The position numbers and the translations under genes were made by a program. The notes beneath the pieces were generated by a model. That model was not told the origin of the DNA. It was given only the letters and a program-made list of their open reading frames with translations, and ran no database searches. Shown piece by piece: positions 46,527 through 56,232 of a stretch of DNA of 64,000 bases; within the stretch, counting starts at the first letter, position 1; the number at the start of each line of letters is the position of its first letter. The stretch is from CAVONB01 sp963697205 (GTDB taxonomy: Bacteria > Pseudomonadota > Alphaproteobacteria > Rhizobiales > Hyphomicrobiaceae). Location of the stretch: positions 1 to 64,000 of the forward strand of contig CAVONB010000005.1 in assembly GCA_963697205.1 (NCBI GenBank). The letters run 5' to 3'.

Positions 46527-47609
46527 GTGGTATCGGCATTCGGCGATTTCCGTTTGCGCTGGCCACGGCGATCAGGTTATCCGCGAAAACATCAAGCGAA
46601 ACTGGTTCTGCGTTTCGATGGCGGCGGGGGGGCCGACAGCTCGAAATGCCATGGCTCGAACTCGATTGCGCGGTCGCAGCAAGCGCGCCGTCAGCGGTTT
46701 GTCATTCCGCGGCGTGCGGCCGAGGCCGCCGGCCGTTTGCTCGAGGTCGTGTCCGATCGCACCGCCAGCATTCGCCGTTCAGACATCCTCGCCGTCTTGC
46801 ACGTGTCGGGGCGTGCCCCTCTGCTTCCCTACGTCCTCGCCCATCACAGGAAGCTCGGTGTCCGCCACTTCCTGGTGATCGATGCAGCAAGCACCTCCGA
46901 GGCCGACCTCGACCTCCTGACCGACGCACCCGACTGCTCGCTGTGGCGCCTGCCCGCCGAGCCACGCGTCGTAGATGTCCACCACGCGCTCAACCACCTG
47001 CGGCACCGCTACGCCTGCGGTGCGTGGTGCCTGTCCCTCACCGCAGACAGTCTCCTGGTCTATCCCCACTGTGAGACGCGCAAGCTGCCCGACCTCGTCG
47101 AGTTCCTCGCCTCCGAAGGCCGCGAGACGCTCTACGCGGTCGCACTCGACATGTATGGCACCCATGCCGACGCCGCAGAGGGCTACCAGCCGGGCACCGA
47201 CCCGCTGGCCCTCGCCAGCTATTTCGACGCGACCGGCTACGTCCAGCAGCCCGATGCCAGTTACGGCGACACCCGCATCCAGGGCGGCCCGCGCCGGCGC
47301 ATCCATGCCCGTCACGATCCAGCATCCGCCCCGCCGATCGATGCCATCCCGCTCGTCAGATGGCGTAAGGACTACAACTATCTCGAAGGCACGCGTCTGT
47401 TGGCGCCCAAACGCCTGAACCGGCCGCATGCACGCTGGCATCTCTCGCCAACGGGCTGCCTGCTGCGCTTTTCCTGGCTTGACCCCGATACCGCCCGCAC
47501 TCTGGTCGATGCCGCTCACCCGACGCCGATCTACGACGAATTGGTCGCTTTCTCCGACAGCGTACAACTGGTCCGTCTTGGGCTGATGTCGCAAGGACAG
47601 TGGTTCTGA
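46527..47609 (+). CDS. Glycosyltransferase-like protein (GT2-type, PF13704-like)
   Basis: A 360-codon open frame from a GTG at 46527. The first 80 codons lack a Shine-Dalgarno and conserved sequence, so the true start may be downstream near 46750. The recognisable core reads DILAVLHVSGRAPLLPYVLA, then HHRKLGVRHFLVIDAASTSE (the family strand ending in an acidic residue), VDVHHALNHLRHRYACGAWC and LTADSLLVYPH, a probable metal-binding region. The end EGTRLLAPKRLNRPHARWHL and RFSWLDPDTART is typical of this group. It is followed after four bases by the GT14 gene, so the two are one operon. Confidence 0.7.
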   Translation: MVSAFGDFRLRWPRRSGYPRKHQAKLVLRFDGGGGADSSKCHGSNSIARSQQARRQRFVIPRRAAEAAGRLLEVVSDRTASIRRSDILAVLHVSGRAPLLPYVLAHHRKLGVRHFLVIDAASTSEADLDLLTDAPDCSLWRLPAEPRVVDVHHALNHLRHRYACGAWCLSLTADSLLVYPHCETRKLPDLVEFLASEGRETLYAVALDMYGTHADAAEGYQPGTDPLALASYFDATGYVQQPDASYGDTRIQGGPRRRIHARHDPASAPPIDAIPLVRWRKDYNYLEGTRLLAPKRLNRPHARWHLSPTGCLLRFSWLDPDTARTLVDAAHPTPIYDELVAFSDSVQLVRLGLMSQGQWF

Positions 47610-47613
47610 CAGC

Positions 47614-49443
47614 ATGCGGATCGGCTATCTCATCCTCGCGCACCAGCACCCGCACCTCTTGGCGCGCCTGATACGGCTGATCGACGAAGCCGGCGGCGTC
47701 ATCGCCGTGCACTACGATCGCAATGCCGGCGATGCGCCCGTCGACCAGTTGAAAAAGCTGCTCGGCCCGCTGGCCGACAAGGTCGCATGGGCGCAGCGCA
47801 CGTCGGTCGCCTGGGGTGCCTGGTCGATCGCGGAGGCGACGCTCAACGGCCTGGAAGCCCTGGCACGCTGCGGCCGGCCCGTCGATTACGTCCACCTGAT
47901 GAGTGGCGCGGATTACCCGATCCGCGCGCTATCGGATTTCGCCGCTCATCTCGAGAAGACCCGCGGCACCGAATACATCGAGGCCGTCGACATCCGGCAG
48001 CGCAAGTGGGTCCGCATCGGCCCCGAGCATGAGCGCTATCTCTACCGGCACCACTTCAACTGGCGGCAACATCCCTGGCTTTCCCAGCGCTATTGGCGAC
48101 TGCAGCGCCGGCTGCGCCTGACGCGTCGGTTCCCGCGCGGGCTGTCGCCGCACCTGGGCTCCCAGTGGTGGACACTGACGTGGCCCACCTGCCAGCGCAT
48201 CATGGAGGCCGGACGCGACCCCGCGCTGCGCCGCTTCTTCCGCACCGTCGCGATCCCCGACGAGATGTTCTTCCAGACGGTCGTCGCAGGCCACGTGCCG
48301 CGCCATCGGATAGCGCCGGCAGGCCTGACGTTCTCGCAATTCACCGATTACGGCGTCCCTGTCGTCTACTATGATGACCACGCCAGCTACCTCGCCCGTC
48401 AGCCCTTTTTCTTCGCGCGGAAAATCTCGCCGAACGCAACCGGTTTGCGCGACAACCTGGATGGCATCGTGCGCGGCGCACACACGCTCCCCGCGATGTC
48501 GCCTGCCCACGTCGCCGTCAGGAGCAACGAGTACGAGGCCGTGCGCGTCATGCGCCGCGAGCCGCCCGCCGGCTTGCGCATCATCGGACGCGTGCCGGAC
48601 CCTGAGTTCGGCGACCTCGCCACCGCGCGCCCGTTTCTTGCCGTCTTCGGCGCATCGCGCCATGAGCTGGCGCTGGTGCAGCAGCTCATCGCGGCAAGCG
48701 GTGCCGTCGTCTGTCACGGCGCGCTGTTTGCGCCTGAAGCGATCGCGTTCGTCGGCGGACTGGAACGCTACGCAGGATACCGCCGCGACGATCTGCGCCT
48801 GCGCGACCACAGCCCCACGACCTTTCTCGGCGACGTCTTGCGCAAGAGCGGGCGCATACCGAGCGGGTTCGTGTTGCCTTGGGGGGGCGATGGCGGTCTG
48901 ACCGGGCTGCTGAAACGTCTGCCTGCGGCGCAGCCGCTGATCGTGCGTGGCAACGTTCTGCGCGCCTTCCTCGAGCACCGCACCATTGCCACACCGGCAT
49001 CCGAAACGATCTGCGAGGGCGAGGTCGCAGGCTTCCTGCACCGGCTCGACGGCTATCACAAGGGGCTGGTCCAGGAGCTCACGAGCGAGGTTGGCACCGA
49101 AGCCGCCGAAGCGCACACGATCTCGCTGATGTCACCCGACTGGATCGACACCTTGAACGACACGCTCGCAGCGCTCGGCGATGCCTGCGGCTCCGACACC
49201 GTCGGCCGCGTCACACCAGATCTCGCAGCGGCCGCCGCCAGCCGCCTTCGCGATCCAGCCGAGCTGATCCTCAACGCCGGGGACCTCATTCGCGACCTGC
49301 TCCCACCGCTCGACCGCCGCGCACACCTCGCCGCCCTGCCCGCCATCGACACCGCCCGCGCGACGGCACCGGCCATCGAGCGCATTCGCCCCGCCGAAAC
49401 GATCCCGCCGACGCCCCGCCGTATCGCAACCGCAGCCGAGTAG
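47614..49443 (+). CDS. GT14-type branching glycosyltransferase with extra C-terminal domain
   Basis: A 609-residue protein. Residues about 1-270 match the core-2/I-branching (GT14, PF02485) fold: IGYLILAHQHPHLLARLIRL, VIAVHYDRNAGD, VHLMSGADYPIRALSDFAAH, LSPHLGSQWWTLTWPTCQRI and IPDEMFFQTVV. These enzymes transfer xylose or GlcNAc without a classic DxD. Residues about 300-609 form a second domain that I do not recognise. It may be the uncharacterised C-terminal extension seen on other alphaproteobacterial GT14 proteins. The ATG follows the previous stop by four bases; the sulfotransferase gene follows 41 bases later. Confidence 0.85.
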   Translation: MRIGYLILAHQHPHLLARLIRLIDEAGGVIAVHYDRNAGDAPVDQLKKLLGPLADKVAWAQRTSVAWGAWSIAEATLNGLEALARCGRPVDYVHLMSGADYPIRALSDFAAHLEKTRGTEYIEAVDIRQRKWVRIGPEHERYLYRHHFNWRQHPWLSQRYWRLQRRLRLTRRFPRGLSPHLGSQWWTLTWPTCQRIMEAGRDPALRRFFRTVAIPDEMFFQTVVAGHVPRHRIAPAGLTFSQFTDYGVPVVYYDDHASYLARQPFFFARKISPNATGLRDNLDGIVRGAHTLPAMSPAHVAVRSNEYEAVRVMRREPPAGLRIIGRVPDPEFGDLATARPFLAVFGASRHELALVQQLIAASGAVVCHGALFAPEAIAFVGGLERYAGYRRDDLRLRDHSPTTFLGDVLRKSGRIPSGFVLPWGGDGGLTGLLKRLPAAQPLIVRGNVLRAFLEHRTIATPASETICEGEVAGFLHRLDGYHKGLVQELTSEVGTEAAEAHTISLMSPDWIDTLNDTLAALGDACGSDTVGRVTPDLAAAAASRLRDPAELILNAGDLIRDLLPPLDRRAHLAALPAIDTARATAPAIERIRPAETIPPTPRRIATAAE

Positions 49444-49484
49444 CCTGCCAGCTGAAGTCGCACACCTTAAGGAATCCGATCGCC

Positions 49485-50378
49485 ATGCTCGCAACGGCAG
49501 AAAAACCAGAAATGAGCGAACCGTCTGCGATCACCACCCGGCAGCGCCCCTGCGGCCTGCTCGTGCTTGGCATGCATCGCAGCGGCACCTCGGCCCTGTC
49601 TGCCGTACTCGGCCTCCTGGGTGCCGAGCTGGGCGACCGCTTGCTGGGCCCCGCGCCCGACAATCCGAAAGGATACTTCGAGGACGGCATCACGGTCGGC
49701 ATCAACCAGTTCATCCTCGATGCGTTCTTTGCGCGCGGAATCTGGCCGTGCAATCCCGACTGGCACACCTTGCGGGACCTGCGGGGCGCACGCCCCCGCG
49801 TCGATGCCACGCTCGATTATTTCGCCGAGCACGAGCTGTTCGTGATCAAGGACCCGCGCTTGTGCCTAACCTTGCCGCTGTGGCTCGATCGTGGCCGTGA
49901 GCGTGGCATCGACGTCCGCCTCGTCTACACCGCCCGAAATCCCCTGAACGTCATCCGCTCGCTCGTCACGCGCGACAAAGTCAACCCCGACATCGCCGCC
50001 GCCAGCTGGTTCCTCCACACCGCGATCGCGCTCACCCACGGGCGCGAGCACCCAAAGATCTTCGTTTCCTACGAGCAGTTGATGTCGGACACCGACGCCA
50101 CCCTGCAAGCGCTGCTGCCCGTTCACAACGGACTGGCCCTCGACCAACAGCGCCGCCAGGCGGTCTCAGACTTCCTCGACGCCGATCTCCAGCACCATCG
50201 CGAGCCGCTAGCGCCGCCGAAGGACCCCGTGCGCGCCCTGTCCATGCGCCTCTATGAGGCCATCGCCAGCGGTGACGAGACCGAAGTCTACCGCTGCCTC
50301 GACAGCGAGCCCGTCCAATGCCTTCTGAGCGGCCTGCTCATCTCCGGTGCCGCCCTCGGACGCCGCAGCCATGGCTAG
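49485..50378 (+). CDS. Sulfotransferase family protein
   Basis: A 297-residue PAPS-dependent sulfotransferase-fold protein. The phosphosulfate-binding loop is GLLVLGMHRSGTSALSAVLG (about residues 24-43) and the 3'-phosphate-binding segment VYTARNPLNVIRSLVTRDKV (about 146-165). KDPRLCLTLPLWLDRGRERG lies between. The start at 49485 follows AAGGA and 10 bases spacing. It sits between glycosyltransferase and dTDP-sugar genes and 2.6 kb before cysD/cysNC, which make PAPS. It therefore probably sulfates a sugar of the encoded polysaccharide. The acceptor is not known. Confidence 0.88.
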   Translation: MLATAEKPEMSEPSAITTRQRPCGLLVLGMHRSGTSALSAVLGLLGAELGDRLLGPAPDNPKGYFEDGITVGINQFILDAFFARGIWPCNPDWHTLRDLRGARPRVDATLDYFAEHELFVIKDPRLCLTLPLWLDRGRERGIDVRLVYTARNPLNVIRSLVTRDKVNPDIAAASWFLHTAIALTHGREHPKIFVSYEQLMSDTDATLQALLPVHNGLALDQQRRQAVSDFLDADLQHHREPLAPPKDPVRALSMRLYEAIASGDETEVYRCLDSEPVQCLLSGLLISGAALGRRSHG

Positions 50379-50546
50379 GCCGACGACCGCCGGCTCAGCT
50401 CCGGCGACGCAGCTTACGCCAGCCGCCACGCCAGCCGCGGCAAGTGTGCTAGAAGACGAGCACGCCGACGACGCGCCGTCCGCATCGGACCGCCAAAGAG
50501 GATCGCGCGCCACAGCACCTCACGCGACGGGAGACAGCAGGTGTCC

Positions 50547-51629
50547 ATGAAGGTTCTCGTCACCGGCGGCTCCGGCTTCATCGGCTCCGCCGTCATTCGC
50601 CACCTCGTACGTGACGTCGGCGCGCGCGTCGTCAACGTCGACAAGCTGACCTACGCCGCCACGCCCGATGCGCTGGAAACGGCTGTTTCCTCACCGCTCT
50701 ATCGCTTCGAAAAGGCCGACATCTGCGACGCAGCCGCCATGCGGCGCATCTTTCAGACCTACCGGCCCGATATCGTCATGCATCTGGCCGCCGAGAGCCA
50801 CGTCGACCGGTCGATCGACGGCCCGGCAGCCTTCATCCAGACCAACCTCGTGGGCACCTACGTGTTGCTTGAGGCCGCGCGCAGCTATTGGCAGGGCCTC
50901 CCCCAGGACAGCCGCCGCAGCTTCCGCTTCCATCACATCTCCACCGACGAGGTCTTCGGCTCGCTCGACAACGACGACGCAGCCTTCTCCGAGACGCACA
51001 GGTATCAGCCCAACTCTCCCTATTCCGCATCCAAGGCCGGCTCCGATCACCTCGTGCGCGCCTGGGGCGAGACCTACGGCTTGCCAGTCGTGGCCAGCAA
51101 CTGCTCCAACAACTACGGTCCCTGGCAGTTCCCCGAGAAGCTGATCCCCGTCACGATCCTGAACGCCATCGACGGCCGCCCCCTGCCGGTCTACGGCCAG
51201 GGCCTCAACATCCGCGACTGGCTCTACGTCGACGATCACGCACGAGCCTTGTGGACGATCGCCAGCCGCGGCGGCATCGGCGAAACTTACAACGTCGGTG
51301 GCGACGCCGAGCGCCGCAACCTCGACGTCGTCCAGACGATCTGTGCTCTTCTCGATAAGCGTCGCCCCCAAGCCGCACCCCACGCCAGCCTCATCACGTT
51401 CGTCACCGACCGCCCCGGCCACGATCATCGCTATGCCATCGACGCCAGCAAGATCCGCCGCGAGTTCGCCTGGACGCCGTCGAAGACCTTCCAGACGGGC
51501 CTCGCCGCCACGGTCGACTGGTATTTGGCCAACGAGCATTGGTGGCGCGCGATCCGCCAGAACGTCTATGACGGCCGCCGGCTCGGCGCATCCGAGCCCG
51601 ACGGCACCCGCACTGAGAAGCAGGCATGA
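50547..51629 (+). CDS. rfbB: dTDP-glucose 4,6-dehydratase
   Basis: A 360-residue NAD-dependent enzyme converting dTDP-glucose to dTDP-4-keto-6-deoxyglucose. The Rossmann motif VTGGSGFIGSAVIRHL is at the N-terminus. Substrate and catalytic motifs are HISTDEVFGSLD (catalytic Asp-Glu) and SPYSASKAGSDHLVRAWGET (YxxxK). NNYGPWQFPEKLIPVTILNA is the usual active-site segment. The ATG at 50547 has GGAGA upstream; a GTG two codons earlier is an alternative. It is paired with rfbA 47 bases downstream. rfbC and rfbD, needed for rhamnose, are not in the window. Confidence 0.97.
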   Translation: MKVLVTGGSGFIGSAVIRHLVRDVGARVVNVDKLTYAATPDALETAVSSPLYRFEKADICDAAAMRRIFQTYRPDIVMHLAAESHVDRSIDGPAAFIQTNLVGTYVLLEAARSYWQGLPQDSRRSFRFHHISTDEVFGSLDNDDAAFSETHRYQPNSPYSASKAGSDHLVRAWGETYGLPVVASNCSNNYGPWQFPEKLIPVTILNAIDGRPLPVYGQGLNIRDWLYVDDHARALWTIASRGGIGETYNVGGDAERRNLDVVQTICALLDKRRPQAAPHASLITFVTDRPGHDHRYAIDASKIRREFAWTPSKTFQTGLAATVDWYLANEHWWRAIRQNVYDGRRLGASEPDGTRTEKQA

Positions 51630-51675
51630 GCACCCGGCAGGCCGACCACCCACGGCGCACCAAGAGGGGACTGGC

Positions 51676-52551
51676 ATGAAGGGCATCATCCTCGCGGGGG
51701 GCAGCGGCACGCGGCTACATCCCCTCACCTTGTCGATCTCCAAGCAGCTGCTGCCGGTCTACGACAAGCCGATGATCTACTATCCGCTGTCGACGCTCAT
51801 GCTCGCCGGCCTGCGCGACATCCTGATCATCACCACGCCGGCGGACGCGCCTCTGTTCCAGCGCCTGCTCGGCGACGGCCAGTCCTGGGGCATCTCGATC
51901 TCCTACGCCGAGCAGCCGCGGCCGGAGGGGCTGGCCCAGGCCTTCGTCATCGGCCGCGAGTTCCTCGGTCGCGGACCCGCAGCCCTCGTGCTGGGCGACA
52001 ACGTCTTCTATGGCGCCGGCCTGTCCCACCTCCTGCAGAGCGCGGCAAGACGCACCACCGGCGCCACCATCTTCGGCTACTGGGTGCGCGATCCCGAGCG
52101 CTACGGCGTCGCCTCGATCGACACCGACGGCCGCGTCCTCGACATAGAGGAAAAGCCGAAGACCCCGAAATCGAACTACGCCGTCACCGGCCTCTACTTC
52201 TACGACAGCGACATCGTCGACATCGCCGCCGCCATCAAGCCGTCCGCCCGCGGCGAGCTGGAGATCACCGACGTCAACAAGGCCTATCTCGCGCGCGGCA
52301 CCTTGCGCCTGGAGACCATGGGCCGGGGCTTTGCCTGGCTCGACACCGGCACACACGAATCCCTTCTGCAGGCCGCCCACTTCGTCGAGACGATCGAAGA
52401 GCGACAAGGCCTCAAGATCGGCAGCCCCGAGGAGATCGCCTGGCGCCAGGGCTGGATCGATGATGACCAGCTCGCGCGTCTTGCAGCTCCGCTCGAAAAG
52501 AGCGGCTACGGCAGCTACCTGCAAAGCCTGCTCGCCGACCGGCGCACCTGA
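51676..52551 (+). CDS. rfbA: Glucose-1-phosphate thymidylyltransferase
   Basis: A 291-residue nucleotidyltransferase making dTDP-glucose from dTTP and glucose-1-phosphate. The signature KGIILAGGSGTRLHPLTLSI is followed by SKQLLPVYDKPMIYYPLSTL. The metal site is ALVLGDNVFYG, and EEKPKTPKSNYAVTGLYFY is the substrate region. The start has GAGGGG upstream. It provides the substrate for RfbB. Confidence 0.97.
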   Translation: MKGIILAGGSGTRLHPLTLSISKQLLPVYDKPMIYYPLSTLMLAGLRDILIITTPADAPLFQRLLGDGQSWGISISYAEQPRPEGLAQAFVIGREFLGRGPAALVLGDNVFYGAGLSHLLQSAARRTTGATIFGYWVRDPERYGVASIDTDGRVLDIEEKPKTPKSNYAVTGLYFYDSDIVDIAAAIKPSARGELEITDVNKAYLARGTLRLETMGRGFAWLDTGTHESLLQAAHFVETIEERQGLKIGSPEEIAWRQGWIDDDQLARLAAPLEKSGYGSYLQSLLADRRT

Positions 52552-52953
52552 TCCGTCCCCGACACCTTCGGCACTGCCCCGCCATATCGGCCCGCGACGC
52601 CAACGATATCGAGTTGCATCCACGCCGGAAGTGGCATGTGGCGGCTTTCATCACGCATAGCCGCGGTATTTTGAATCTGCCGGGCCAATTCGATTTGACA
52701 GCTCGAGGCGAACACAAATAGTCAGGGGAAAGCCGCGCGTCGTGCGTTGCGGCGAGATCCGATCTCGGCGCGATTCGCTCGCAGCCAAACCGGTCGCCCG
52801 AAATGACGGAGCCACGCTCGACCTGATGTCGCGCGACGGTCGCCCCGTCGGCGGCCTGCCGAGCGTCAGCGTGCCCGCGCCACGTCTGCGTCTTTCGCCC
52901 CGTTCCTCGCGTTCCCGACACCGCCCCACGCCGATGGAGCGCACGAACCCGTC
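52552..52953. other. Intergenic region before cysD
   Basis: About 400 bases containing an AT-richer tract (about 52660-52725) that could hold the cysD promoter. I see no riboswitch fold I can name and no supported gene. Confidence 0.45.
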
Positions 52954-53859
52954 ATGAGCCTCATTCCCTCCAACCTCGACGCGCTCGAAGCCGAGAGCAT
53001 TTTCATCCTGCGCGAGGTGGCCGCTGAATTTCGCAATCCCGTGCTGCTCTACTCCATCGGCAAGGATTCCTCGGTGCTCCTGCACCTTGTGATGAAGGCG
53101 TTCCATCCCTCCAAGCCGCCCTTCCCGCTCCTGCACATCGACACGACGTGGAAGTTCCGCGAGATGATTACGTTCCGCGACGAGACGGCCAGGCGCCTCG
53201 GCCTCGATCTCATCGTGCACATCAACCCGGATGGCGTGGCAAAAGGCATCGGTCCGATCTCGCACGGCAGCTCCGTGCACACCGACGTCATGAAAACCCA
53301 GGGATTGCGGCAGGCGCTCGACAGGTACGGCTTCGACGCGGCCATCGGCGGCGCGCGCCGCGACGAGGAGAAATCCCGCGCCAAGGAGCGCATCTTCTCG
53401 CACCGCTCCGCCGCGCATCGCTGGGACCCCAAGAACCAGCGCCCGGAGCTGTGGCGCCTGTTCAATGCCCGGCTGGCTCCCAAGGAATCGATGCGCGTCT
53501 TCCCGCTGTCCAATTGGACCGAGCTGGACGTGTGGCGCTACATCGACCGCGAAAACATACCGATCGTCCCGCTCTACTTCGCCGCACCGCGTCCCGTCGT
53601 CGACCGCGACGGCATGCTGATTATGGTCGACGACAACCGCCTTCCCCTGCATCCAGGGGAGACGCCACGAGACGAGATCGTGCGCTTCCGCACGCTCGGC
53701 TGCTACCCGCTGACCGGGGCGATCCGCTCGTCCGCCTCAAGCCTCGATGAGATCCTCGATGAACTCCTGACCGCGCGGACATCCGAGCGCCAGGGCCGCC
53801 TGATCGACAAGGACGAGACCGGCTCGATGGAGAAGAAGAAGCAGGAGGGCTACTTCTGA
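52954..53859 (+). CDS. cysD: Sulfate adenylyltransferase subunit 2
   Basis: A 301-residue ATP sulfurylase small subunit, which forms APS from sulfate and ATP with the GTPase CysN. The PP-loop motif YSIGKDSSVLLHLVMKAF (about residues 33-50) and the segments LLHIDTTWKFREMITFRDE, GGARRDEEKSRAKER and SNWTELDVWRYIDREN match CysD/NodP. The C-terminus MEKKKQEGYF is also typical. The stop TGA overlaps the ATG of the next gene (TGATG). Confidence 0.97.
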   Translation: MSLIPSNLDALEAESIFILREVAAEFRNPVLLYSIGKDSSVLLHLVMKAFHPSKPPFPLLHIDTTWKFREMITFRDETARRLGLDLIVHINPDGVAKGIGPISHGSSVHTDVMKTQGLRQALDRYGFDAAIGGARRDEEKSRAKERIFSHRSAAHRWDPKNQRPELWRLFNARLAPKESMRVFPLSNWTELDVWRYIDRENIPIVPLYFAAPRPVVDRDGMLIMVDDNRLPLHPGETPRDEIVRFRTLGCYPLTGAIRSSASSLDEILDELLTARTSERQGRLIDKDETGSMEKKKQEGYF

Positions 53860-55820
53860 TGTCACGCACCGCCGACGCCCTCGCCCTCAAGTACCAGGCT
53901 ATCGCCGACGCCGTGTCCGGCCAGCCGGTCGAGCCTGCGCCCCGCGATACGACGGGGCTCGATCCTGTCCCCGCACTCGGCCGCACGCTGCTGCGCTTCA
54001 TGACCTGCGGCAGCGTCGACGACGGCAAGAGTACGCTGATAGGCCGCCTGCTCTACGACAGCAACGCGATCCCCGACGACCAGATGGCCGTGCTCGAATC
54101 CGAGAGCAAGCGCATCGGCACCACCGGCGGCGAGCTCGATCTGGCGTTGCTCGTCGACGGCCTCACGGCTGAGCGCGAGCAGGGCATTACCATCGATGTC
54201 GCCTATCGTTACTTCTCCACGCCCCTGAGGAGCTTCATCGTCGCCGACACGCCCGGCCACGAGCAGTACACGCGCAACATGGCGACCGGCGCTTCCGTCA
54301 GCGACCTCGCCGTCATTCTGGTCGATGCCAGGAAGGGCATCCTCGTCCAGACGCGCCGTCACGCCTGCATCGCCCACCTCCTCGGCATCCGCCACATCGT
54401 CCTGGCCATCAACAAGATGGATCTGATCGGCTGGTCGGAGGAAACCTACACCGCCATCTGCGAGTCATTCGCCAGCTTCGCGCGCACGCTCGGCATCAGC
54501 GAAGTGCGCGCCGTCCCGCTGTCGGCGCGCTGCGGTGACAACGTCATCCACGCCAGTGACAATGCCCCCTGGTACAAGGGCCCGCCGCTGCTGGCGATCC
54601 TCGAGAACATCGAGATCGGCACAGATCGCGCCGAGACTCCGCTGCGCTTTCCCGTGCAATGGGTCAACCGTCCCAACCAGGATTTCCGCGGCTTCTCCGG
54701 CACCATCGCCAGCGGCGCGGTCAGCGTGGGCGATGCCGTCGTCGTCGCCTCGTCCGGGCGCCCCTCGACCATCGCGCGCATCTCCACCTACGACGGCGAT
54801 CGCTCGACCGCCAAGGCCGGAGACGCCGTCACCCTCGTCCTTGCCGACGAGATCGACGCCAGCCGCGGCGACATCATCTGCGCAGCCTACGCACGGCCCC
54901 AGGTCGCCGACCAGGTGTCCGCCCATCTCATCTGGCTCTCCCAGGACGAGATGCTGCCGGGCCGCCCCTACCTCATCAAGTGCGGCACGCGAACCGCGAC
55001 AGCCACGGTCTCGGCCTTGAAGCACAAGGTCGACGTCGATTCGCTCGACGAGATCGCGGGCCGCACCCTCGAGCTGAACGAAGTCGGGCTCTGCAATCTC
55101 GCCTTCGACCGCCCGCTGGCCTTCGACCCCTACGAGGAGAACCGCACGACCGGCGGCTTCATTCTCGTCGATAAGATCACCAACGAGACAGTCGCAGCCG
55201 GCCTGATCCGCTTCGCGCTGCGCCGCTCCACCAACATCCACTGGCAGTCGCTCGACGTCGACCGCGCCGCCCACGCATCCCTCAAGGGCCAGAAGCCCTG
55301 CTGCCTCTGGTTCACCGGCCTTTCCGGCTCCGGCAAATCGACGGTCGCCAACCTGCTCGAGAAGAAGCTGTTCTCGATGGGCCGGCACACCTTCATTCTC
55401 GACGGCGACAACATCCGCCACGGCCTCAACCGCGACCTCGGGTTCACCGACGCCGACCGCGTCGAGAACATTCGCCGCGCCGCCCACATCGCCCGGCTGA
55501 TGGTCGATGCCGGCCTCATCGTCATGGTCTCCTTCATCTCGCCATTCCGCGCCGAGCGCGCCATGGCCCGCGAACTGTTCACACCCGACGAGTTCGTCGA
55601 GATCTACATGGACACACCCCTGGACGTCTGCGAAGGGCGCGACCCCAAGGGCCTCTACAGGAAGGCGCGCGCCGGCGAACTGCCGAACTTCACGGGCATT
55701 TCCTCCACATACGAGGCCCCCGAAGATGCAGAGGTCTACCTGCCCGGCGGCAGCGAGGCCCCCGAGGCCCTGGTCGAACGCGTCATGGACTACCTCACCG
55801 GTCGCAAATACGTCGACTGA
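53859..55820 (+). CDS. cysNC: Bifunctional sulfate adenylyltransferase subunit 1 / adenylylsulfate kinase
   Basis: A 653-residue fusion of CysN and CysC, as in rhizobial NodQ. The N-terminal GTPase (about 45-270) has MTCGSVDDGKSTLIGRLLYD, DTPGHEQYTRNMATGAS and NKMD. EF-Tu-like beta-barrels follow to about residue 460. The C-terminal APS kinase (about 475-650) has the P-loop FTGLSGSGKSTVANLLEKKL and LDGDNIRHGLNRDLGFTDAD. CysN drives APS formation with CysD, and CysC phosphorylates APS to PAPS. PAPS can feed assimilation or the sulfotransferase 3.5 kb upstream. The gene is intact and overlaps cysD. Confidence 0.97.
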   Translation: MSRTADALALKYQAIADAVSGQPVEPAPRDTTGLDPVPALGRTLLRFMTCGSVDDGKSTLIGRLLYDSNAIPDDQMAVLESESKRIGTTGGELDLALLVDGLTAEREQGITIDVAYRYFSTPLRSFIVADTPGHEQYTRNMATGASVSDLAVILVDARKGILVQTRRHACIAHLLGIRHIVLAINKMDLIGWSEETYTAICESFASFARTLGISEVRAVPLSARCGDNVIHASDNAPWYKGPPLLAILENIEIGTDRAETPLRFPVQWVNRPNQDFRGFSGTIASGAVSVGDAVVVASSGRPSTIARISTYDGDRSTAKAGDAVTLVLADEIDASRGDIICAAYARPQVADQVSAHLIWLSQDEMLPGRPYLIKCGTRTATATVSALKHKVDVDSLDEIAGRTLELNEVGLCNLAFDRPLAFDPYEENRTTGGFILVDKITNETVAAGLIRFALRRSTNIHWQSLDVDRAAHASLKGQKPCCLWFTGLSGSGKSTVANLLEKKLFSMGRHTFILDGDNIRHGLNRDLGFTDADRVENIRRAAHIARLMVDAGLIVMVSFISPFRAERAMARELFTPDEFVEIYMDTPLDVCEGRDPKGLYRKARAGELPNFTGISSTYEAPEDAEVYLPGGSEAPEALVERVMDYLTGRKYVD

Positions 55821-56232
55821 CCGCGCCGAGCGCGCCTATAGCCCTTCAGACTGCGAGGAAATCGAAGCCGAACGGCCGCAGGGCGGCCCGGCTCGGCGCG
55901 GTTGCTAAGGACAACCGTAGCGCCATCAAGAATGGCCGCTCCTACCGCCCACGCGGAGACGCCGCGCGCCGCGAGCGAACAATCATGAGGATTGCAACAA
56001 ACGTCGCAAACGCTCGAGTGTAGTACGCCGGGCGGTTGGTCCCAGGTCGCAGCCGATCCCGTAGCCAAATGCCGGATGCAAAAGCTACAATAGGATCGCA
56101 GATCTACCCGTGCACCACATGGTGCCGGCGCCTTTTCACGAGCGCCCGGCCATGGGAGGCAAGGGGGTCGGAACCAGAAAACAAGGATGGCTGGCCGGTT
56201 CGGCGCGTCGTCCACCAGGGGAAACGCCCACC
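55821..56232. other. Intergenic region after cysNC
   Basis: About 410 bases. A weak stem (GGCGC.GGTTG with CAACC.GCGCC, 55895-55924) could be a transcript end for cysNC but lacks a T-run. The 3' part leads into the reductase gene. No supported gene is seen. Confidence 0.4.
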
